DNA of 64,000 nt, from NCBI GenBank assembly GCA_003241385.1, contig QFPO01000023.1, forward strand, positions 29,372 to 93,371, given 5' to 3'. The first letter of the stretch is position 1, and every line of letters starts with the position of its first letter. Below the pieces are notes generated by a model. It was not told the DNA's origin. It saw only the letters and a list, made by a program, of their open reading frames with translations, and did not search any database. The position numbers and the translations under genes were made by a program. The DNA is from Rhodanobacter denitrificans. GTDB lineage: Bacteria > Pseudomonadota > Gammaproteobacteria > Xanthomonadales > Rhodanobacteraceae. Positions 59,262 through 64,000 of the stretch are shown here, in pieces.

Positions 59262-62200
59262 ATGAAGCGCATGTTGATCAACGCAACTCAGCGTGAAGAG
59301 TTGCGCGTGGCCATCGTCGACGGCCAGAACCTGTACGACCTCGACATCGAGATCCCGTCCCGAGAGCAGAAGAAGTCCAACATCTACAAGGGGCGCATCA
59401 CCCGGGTCGAGCCCTCGCTGGAAGCGTGTTTCGTCGAATACGGCGGTGAGCGCCACGGCTTCCTCCCGCTGAAGGAAATCTCCCGCCAGTATTTCGCGCC
59501 CGGCGCCGACCACAACAAGGCCGGCATCCGCGAGCTGCTCAAGGAAGGCCAGGAGCTGCTGGTCCAGGTCGACAAGGAAGAGCGCGGCAACAAGGGCGCG
59601 GCGCTGACGACGTTCATCAGCCTGGCCGGCCGCTACATGGTGTTGATGCCGAACAATCCGCGCGCCGGCGGCGTGTCGCGCCGGATCGAGGGCGACGACC
59701 GCCAGGCGCTCAAGGAAGCGCTCGACCACCTGAACGTGCCCGAGGAAATGGGCCTGATCGTGCGCACCGCCGGCATGGGCCGCGACGCCGAAGAACTGCA
59801 GTGGGACCTGGACTACCTGCTGCAGCTGTGGAAGGCGATCTCCGAGGCCGCGACCACGCGCCACGCGCCGTTCCTGATCTACCAGGAGTCGCGCCTGATC
59901 ATCCGCGCGCTGCGCGACTACCTGCGCAACGACATCGGCGAGATCCTGATCGACAGCGAGGACCTCTACAACGACGCGCGCGAGTTCGTGCAGCAGGTCA
60001 TGCCGAACAACCTGCGCAAGCTCAAGCTGTACAAGGACACCGTCCCGCTGTTCTCGCGGTTCCAGATCGAGACCCAGATCGAGAACGCGTTCGAGCGCCA
60101 GGTGCGCCTGCCCTCCGGCGGCTCGATCGTGATCGACCAGACCGAGGCGCTGACCGCGATCGACATCAACTCGGCGCGCTCGACCAAGGGCGGCGACATC
60201 GAGGAGACCGCGTTCAACACCAACTGCGAGGCCGCGGTCGAGATCGCGCGCCAGCTGCGGATCCGCGACGCCGGCGGCCTGATCGTGATCGATTTCATCG
60301 ACATGGACAGCCCCAAGCACCAGCGCGAGGTCGAGGAGAAGCTGCGCGACGCGCTCAAGCTCGACCGCGCGCGCGTCCAGCTCGGCCGCATCTCGAAGTT
60401 CGGCCTGCTCGAGATGTCGCGCCAGCGGCTGCGCCCGAGCCTCGGCGAGTCGACCCAGATCGTCTGCCCGCGCTGCGACGGCCACGGCCGCATCCGCAGC
60501 GTCGAGTCGCTGTCGCTGTCGGCGCTGCGCCTGGTCGAGGAGCACGCGATGAAGGAGAGCACCGGCCAGGTGCTGGTGCAGGCGCCGTCCGACGTCGCCA
60601 ACTTCCTGCTCAACGAGAAGCGCAAGCAGCTGACCGAGATCGAGCTGCGTCAGGACGTGGCGGTCATCGTCGTCGCCGACGAGAAGCTCGAGACGCCGCA
60701 TCTGGAGATCCAGCGCATCCGCGCCGCCGACATCGGCGAGGACAGCGCCAAGCCGAGCTATCAGCGGCTGACCCCGGTCCAGCCGACCGAACTGCCGCAG
60801 ATGGCACGCCCCAGCGTCGAGCCCGAGCAGCCGGCGGTCACGCGCGTAGTCCCGGCCCAGCCGGCGCCGCTGCGCGAAGAAGCCGAAGCCGACGTCGAAG
60901 CCGCGGCCGCCCCGGTCGCGGCGCCGGCCGCCGCTCGTCCTGCACCCAGCGGCGGTCTGCTGTCGCGCCTGATCGGCTGGTTCCGCCCGGCACCGGCCGC
61001 GCCCGAAGCGCCGGCCGCCAAGCCGGCCGCCAAGCCCGCATCGGCCTCGAACAAGCCTGCGCAGCGCACCGACCGCGATCGTCCGAAGCCGGGCGGACGC
61101 GACGGCCGTGGCGAAGGTCGCGGCACCGGTTCGTCGAGCCGCGGCGGACAGGGCCAGGGCAGCGGCACCTCGCGCGACCGTAACGACCGCGGCAGCCGTT
61201 CCGGCGCGCCGCAACCGGGCCGCCCGAACGAGCGCGGACCGTCCAAGCGTCCCGACAACCGCCCGGCCGCCGCTTCCGGCGAGCCGCGCGCCAATCCGGC
61301 CGCGAAGCCGGCCGCACCGGCATCGATCGCGGCTGCGGCCGCCAGCGGCGCAGCGGCGACCGTCGCCGCCGCGTCGAATCCGGCCGCCGGCGTGCCGTCG
61401 AGCGACGCCGCCAAGCCCGCGTCGATCGCCGCAGCACCGAACGAGAAGCTGACGACGACCGTCGACGCCACCGTCACGACCGCCGACACCCCGGCCGCCG
61501 ATGCCGCGTCCGCCGAAGGTAAGACCGGCGAAGGCCGTTCGCGCCGCCGCGGCCGCCGCGGTGGCCGCCGCAACCGCAAGGGTGCCGACGGCGCGCCGCT
61601 GCCGAACGGCCACAACGCCGCCGACGACTTCGACGACGAAGACGCCGATCGCGGTGCACCGGCGACCCGTCCGGCCCCCGCCGCGCGCCCGGAGTCCTCG
61701 CCGACCGCCGTGCCCGCCGCGGCGAAGCCGGCCGATGCGGACTCGCGTGGCGGCAGCGACCGAGCGCCGGCCGACAAGGCTCCGATCGCCGCATCGGCCC
61801 CGGCCGCGGCTGTGGTCGGCGGCTCCACGGCCGTTTCGTCCGCTGCTTCGGCCTCGACGCCGGCGTCCTCGCCGATCCCGGCTTCGGTCTCGAGCCCGGC
61901 CACGAGCGCGCCGGTCAGCTCGACGCCGTCGCCCGCTTCGGCACCGACTCCGACTCCGAGCGCCACGCCTGCGCCGCCCCCGACGCCGGTCGTCACGCCG
62001 GCTCCGAGCCAGGCACCGGCCGCGGCTCAGGCTGTCACCGCGACGGCCGCGCCGACACCGGCACCGACGCAGCCGGCACCGATCCGCACGCCCGCACCGG
62101 CCGCCGATGCAGTCCCGGCCGCGACGCCGAAGCCGACCGCGACCGCGACGCCGGCACCGGTGTCGACGCCGGCTCCGGCCGTTTCGAGTCCGGCCCCGGT

Positions 62201-62642
62201 GTCCGCCCCGGCTCAGGCCCCTGCCCCGATCGCGACGCCGAGCCCGGTTCAGCCGGCCGCACTGACACCGGTGCGAGCGCCGACGCCGGTCGCTTCGATG
62301 CCGTCCCCGGTCGCCGCATCGACGTCGGCACCGACGCCGGCTTCGAGCCCGACGCCGGCTCCGGCCAGCACTGCGCCGGCTTCGTCTACGGCACCGGCTT
62401 CGACGCCGAAACCGGTGCCGGCTCCGACCGCTTCGGCACCGGCAGCCTCGGCACCTGCAGCGATCCCGGCGTCCACGCCGGCCGCTGCCCGTCCGCAGGC
62501 CGTGGCTTCGACGCCGGCGCCGAGCCCGGCCGACGTCTCGGCCTCGCAGACCGAGCTGCCGCTGTCGCGGCCCGCCGCTACGCGCAGCGAGTCGCCCGAC
62601 TCGACGAACGCCGCGCCGAAGCGCGAAGACAAGCCCGACTGA
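59262..62642 (+). CDS. rne: Ribonuclease E with a very long low-complexity C-terminus
   Basis: RNase E is the main endonuclease for mRNA decay and rRNA/tRNA processing and scaffolds the degradosome. Of 1126 residues, the first 500 or so are the catalytic half: the S1 domain (SNIYKGRITRVEPSLEACFV), the 5' sensor, catalytic aspartates in LTAIDINSARST and LIVIDFIDMDS, and the Zn-link CPRCDGHG. From about residue 520 the sequence is disordered, with a membrane-targeting-like stretch LLSRLIGWFRPA, arginine-rich RNA-binding runs (RSRRRGRRGGRRNRKG) and about 300 residues made almost only of Pro, Ala, Ser and Thr. AAAGGA precedes the ATG at 59262. Divergence from rluC is the standard arrangement. Confidence 0.97.
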   Translation: MKRMLINATQREELRVAIVDGQNLYDLDIEIPSREQKKSNIYKGRITRVEPSLEACFVEYGGERHGFLPLKEISRQYFAPGADHNKAGIRELLKEGQELLVQVDKEERGNKGAALTTFISLAGRYMVLMPNNPRAGGVSRRIEGDDRQALKEALDHLNVPEEMGLIVRTAGMGRDAEELQWDLDYLLQLWKAISEAATTRHAPFLIYQESRLIIRALRDYLRNDIGEILIDSEDLYNDAREFVQQVMPNNLRKLKLYKDTVPLFSRFQIETQIENAFERQVRLPSGGSIVIDQTEALTAIDINSARSTKGGDIEETAFNTNCEAAVEIARQLRIRDAGGLIVIDFIDMDSPKHQREVEEKLRDALKLDRARVQLGRISKFGLLEMSRQRLRPSLGESTQIVCPRCDGHGRIRSVESLSLSALRLVEEHAMKESTGQVLVQAPSDVANFLLNEKRKQLTEIELRQDVAVIVVADEKLETPHLEIQRIRAADIGEDSAKPSYQRLTPVQPTELPQMARPSVEPEQPAVTRVVPAQPAPLREEAEADVEAAAAPVAAPAAARPAPSGGLLSRLIGWFRPAPAAPEAPAAKPAAKPASASNKPAQRTDRDRPKPGGRDGRGEGRGTGSSSRGGQGQGSGTSRDRNDRGSRSGAPQPGRPNERGPSKRPDNRPAAASGEPRANPAAKPAAPASIAAAAASGAAATVAAASNPAAGVPSSDAAKPASIAAAPNEKLTTTVDATVTTADTPAADAASAEGKTGEGRSRRRGRRGGRRNRKGADGAPLPNGHNAADDFDDEDADRGAPATRPAPAARPESSPTAVPAAAKPADADSRGGSDRAPADKAPIAASAPAAAVVGGSTAVSSAASASTPASSPIPASVSSPATSAPVSSTPSPASAPTPTPSATPAPPPTPVVTPAPSQAPAAAQAVTATAAPTPAPTQPAPIRTPAPAADAVPAATPKPTATATPAPVSTPAPAVSSPAPVSAPAQAPAPIATPSPVQPAALTPVRAPTPVASMPSPVAASTSAPTPASSPTPAPASTAPASSTAPASTPKPVPAPTASAPAASAPAAIPASTPAAARPQAVASTPAPSPADVSASQTELPLSRPAATRSESPDSTNAAPKREDKPD

Positions 62643-62659
62643 CGCCCTCGCCTGCCGTC

Positions 62660-62692
62660 CGCAGGGCCCGACTCGACGAGTCGGGCCCTGCG
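62660..62692. terminator. Perfect hairpin between the convergent rne and gacA-type genes
   Basis: A 15-bp perfect stem with a 3-base loop (arms CGCAGGGCCCGACTC and GAGTCGGGCCCTGCG) starts 18 bases after the rne stop. There is no T-run on either strand, so it may act as an mRNA-end stabiliser or a two-way barrier. Confidence 0.5.
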
Positions 62693-62765
62693 GCGCTGCG
62701 GGTAGCCGGCATCGCAGCGCGGCCGCTCCGGCCCGCCGTCTCGCACCCACCTAAGCAGTCTTTTT

Positions 62766-63419
62766 TCAGGGACCGGTCAACGGCCGGTCGATCAGCCCGT
62801 GCTGGCCGGCCAGATGCGCCAGCGCGACCGTGTTGTCGATGTGCAGCTTGTCGAACAGGCGGTACTTGTAGGTCGCCACGGTCTTGGCGCTCAGATTCAT
62901 GACCTGCGCGATCTCGCGCATCTCGCGCCCCTGCGCGAGCATCATCGCCACCTCCAGCTCGCGCGCCGTCAGCGTCTCGAACGGCGACCCGCTGCCGTGC
63001 CCGTCCAGCGCATTCAACGCCAGCTGCTCGGCGACGTGCTGGGCCAGATAGCGCCGGCCGGTCGCGACCTGGCGGATCGCGCGCAGCAGCTCCTCGGCAG
63101 CACAGCCCTTGGTCAGATAGCCGCCCGCGCCGGCCTCGAGCAGGCGCCGCGGAAACGGCGAGTCGCTGACCATCGACAGGATGATGATGCGCGTCGGCAG
63201 CTTCGCGCGCTGCACGCGCTCGGTCAGTTCGACGCCGCTCAGCCCCGGCATATGCACATCGACCAGCGCGACGTCCGGCCTCTCGCGGCGGATCAGCGCA
63301 AGTCCATTCTCACCATCGGCCGCCTCCCCGACCACGGTGATGTCCGGCTGCGCGGCGAGGATCATCCTGAAACCCGTGCGGACGAGTTCGTGATCGTCGA
63401 TCAAGACTGTTCGGATCAT
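62766..63419 (-). CDS. gacA: LuxR-type response regulator of the GacA/UvrY family
   Basis: A 217-residue regulator: receiver domain with TVLIDDHELVRTGF, phosphoacceptor Asp54 in VALVDVHMPGLSG and Lys in YLTKGCAAEELL, then a LuxR helix-turn-helix (LTARELEVAMMLAQGREMREIAQVMN and KTVATYKYRLFDKL). The arrangement and the TVATYKYRLF recognition helix match GacA/UvrY, which activates Rsm/Csr small RNAs with the sensor kinase GacS/BarA. No uvrC is adjacent in the window, unlike in many relatives. GGGGAAGGG precedes the ATG at 63419. Confidence 0.9.
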   Translation of the reverse strand: MIRTVLIDDHELVRTGFRMILAAQPDITVVGEAADGENGLALIRRERPDVALVDVHMPGLSGVELTERVQRAKLPTRIIILSMVSDSPFPRRLLEAGAGGYLTKGCAAEELLRAIRQVATGRRYLAQHVAEQLALNALDGHGSGSPFETLTARELEVAMMLAQGREMREIAQVMNLSAKTVATYKYRLFDKLHIDNTVALAHLAGQHGLIDRPLTGP

Positions 63420-63675
63420 GTTGCCCCTTCCCCTGTACCGACGCGTTCAGTTTCCGCCCGAGCTTTCCGACTGACAACCCCGAGAACGTCAGAGAATCGT
63501 CACAAGCAGCCGTTTGGTGACCGATCGCACGCTTTTGGCCCAGCATGTAGACTGTCGCGCCTTCGCGGGAGGACGCGCCAACGCGTCAGCTGCGAAGTGC
63601 GTCTGCGTGCCGTGCAGCGTCGAAGGTTACAGTCTCCGCCGGCTGCGCAGACGGTCGGGATGCGCGACAGATGAT
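63420..63675. other. Intergenic region between the gacA-type gene and the tRNA-Ser repeats
   Basis: About 255 bases with no convincing coding frame. TAGACT near 63548 could be a plus-strand -10, followed by a GC-rich, hairpin-prone stretch with CGCGCC/GGCGCG complementarity. This might be a small RNA or the leader of the repeat array, but no known family was recognised. Confidence 0.35.
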
Positions 63676-63740
63676 CTGAGTCAAATCGGCGCCGCCGGTC
63701 TGAGAGGCATCTGTAAGGCAGTGGATGCGTCTGAAACAAC

Positions 63741-63776
63741 GGAGAGATGGCCGAGCGGTTCAAGGCACCGGTCTTG
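63741..63776 (+). pseudogene. Truncated tRNA-Ser(UGA)-like sequence, copy 1
   Basis: The acceptor strand GGAGAGA, the D arm (GCCGAGCGGTTCAAGGC) and the 5' anticodon stem CCGGT with CTTG are present. After CTTG the sequence leaves the tRNA. No acceptor complement TCTCTCC follows, so this cannot be a normal tRNA. Confidence 0.75.
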
Positions 63777-63902
63777 CTCGCGCAGGTAGGATGCCGAAGC
63801 GAACATCGGCCGAAGGCCGATGGCCCGAAGGGCGAGGGACCGGAAGTCCCGAGTCAAACCGGCGTTCGCCGGCCTGCAAAGCAATGGATGCGTCTGAGTA
63901 AC

Positions 63903-63938
63903 GGAGAGATGGCCGAGCGGTTTAAGGCACCGGTCTTG
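63903..63938 (+). pseudogene. Truncated tRNA-Ser(UGA)-like sequence, copy 2
   Basis: Same 36 bases as copy 1 except for one change in the D loop (TTTAAGG for TTCAAGG). It leaves tRNA sequence at the same place, after CTTG of the anticodon loop. The window ends 62 bases later, so an intact gene further on cannot be excluded. Confidence 0.75.
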
Positions 63939-64000
63939 CTCGCGCAGGCAGGATGCCGAAGCGAACATCGGCCGAAGGCCGATGGCCCGAAGGGCGAGGG

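Larger units (their letters stand above)
63676..64000 (+). repeat. Tandem ~162-bp repeat carrying tRNA-Ser 5' halves and hairpins
   Basis: The array is a partial first unit plus two units that run off the window edge. Each unit has GAGTCAAA-YCGGCG, TGGATGCGTCTGA, then 36 bases identical to the 5' half of tRNA-Ser(UGA) up to the anticodon loop, then hairpins CATCGGCC-GAA-GGCCGATG, GCCC-GAA-GGGC and GGGAC-CGGAA-GTCCC. The GGAGAGA starts at 63741 and 63903 are 162 bases apart. The 3' half of the tRNA is missing between units. Confidence 0.8.

Noticed and set aside
58875..62750. A 1291-residue open frame antisense to rne, and similarly a 1061-residue frame antisense to mfd (52843-56028)
   Set aside because: They mirror the codon bias of real genes in high-GC DNA, are Arg/Ala/Gly/Asp-rich and contain no domain motifs.
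63545..63675. A GacA-controlled Rsm small RNA beside the gacA-type gene
   Set aside because: Only one clear GGA loop candidate is present and there is no upstream GacA box that I can identify.
63741..63960. Two intact tRNA-Ser genes or intron-containing tRNA-Ser genes
   Set aside because: No 3' acceptor half (TCTCTCC) follows either copy, and the 79-base insert is too short and lacks the core of a group I intron.
63681..63968. Small open frames across the tandem repeats at the right end (such as a 95-residue minus-strand frame)
   Set aside because: They are translations of tRNA-Ser and hairpin repeat sequence, a known source of false genes.
1..64000. CRISPR arrays, insertion sequences, prophage or conjugative elements
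   Set aside because: No spaced direct-repeat array, transposase, integrase or phage structural gene was seen on either strand.

Overview
The window is chromosomal DNA of very high GC content from a gammaproteobacterium, most likely the order Lysobacterales/Xanthomonadales and perhaps a Rhodanobacteraceae-like lineage. This is inferred from gene order (pgeF-rluD diverging from bamD, rluC diverging from rne, nfuA beside phhB), from a tRNA-Ser sequence of the xanthomonad type, from intergenic repeats typical of this group, and from secreted proteins ending in a GFE-type tail. There is no phage, insertion sequence, conjugation module or CRISPR array.

Layout. 1-4006: pgeF (partial), rluD, bamD, a secreted protein of unknown function and a leucine-dehydrogenase-type enzyme. 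4532-9537: leucine and acyl-CoA breakdown (isovaleryl-CoA dehydrogenase, thiolase, methylcrotonyl-CoA carboxylase beta), with a repeat-rich lipoprotein between them. 9542-12690: an HscC-type Hsp70 and a membrane J-like protein, lower in GC than their surroundings, directly behind the carboxylase gene. 12733-15639: a putative Pho box, a periplasmic protein, a PhoA-family alkaline phosphatase and a strong terminator. 16011-19081: gor, ppa, a Rieske protein and a small membrane protein. 19275-25335: polysaccharide and surface genes, namely an EpsB-like sugar transferase behind a CRP/Clp-like site, a small tagged exoprotein overlapping a collagen-like protein, a GT2 glycosyltransferase and a polysaccharide deacetylase. 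25407-28672: a decayed DUF11 gene, a 97-residue protein and a 733-residue metzincin-like protein.

28990-34712: tRNA-Phe, rnd, an AidB-like flavoprotein, a glycine-zipper protein, cysS and sufE. 34729-38742: the phosphate operon pstC-pstA-pstB-phoU without pstS, read from a second Pho box; PstB has unusual catalytic motifs. 38877-40570: a GT4 glycosyltransferase and a PAP2 phosphatase diverging from pst. 40632-45790: a CadC-like membrane regulator followed by two paralogous secreted proteins. 45885-52677: an amidohydrolase and acetyltransferase pair, a DUF885 protein, rlmJ with an apparent CTG start, slp, a YjbR protein, another acetyltransferase and a 62-residue protein behind a structured leader. 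52837-63419: mfd, a DUF985 cupin, nfuA, phhB, rluC, rne and a GacA-type regulator. 63676-64000: tandem repeats that each carry the 5' half of tRNA-Ser.

Two themes link genes across the window. One is phosphate: two promoters with the same architecture (7-bp repeats 11 bp apart, then 9 bp and CTAGC) precede the alkaline phosphatase pair and pstC, and a possible lipid-remodelling pair adjoins pst. The other is the cell surface: exopolysaccharide enzymes, a collagen-like protein and three secreted proteins sharing a C-terminal FE-type tag.
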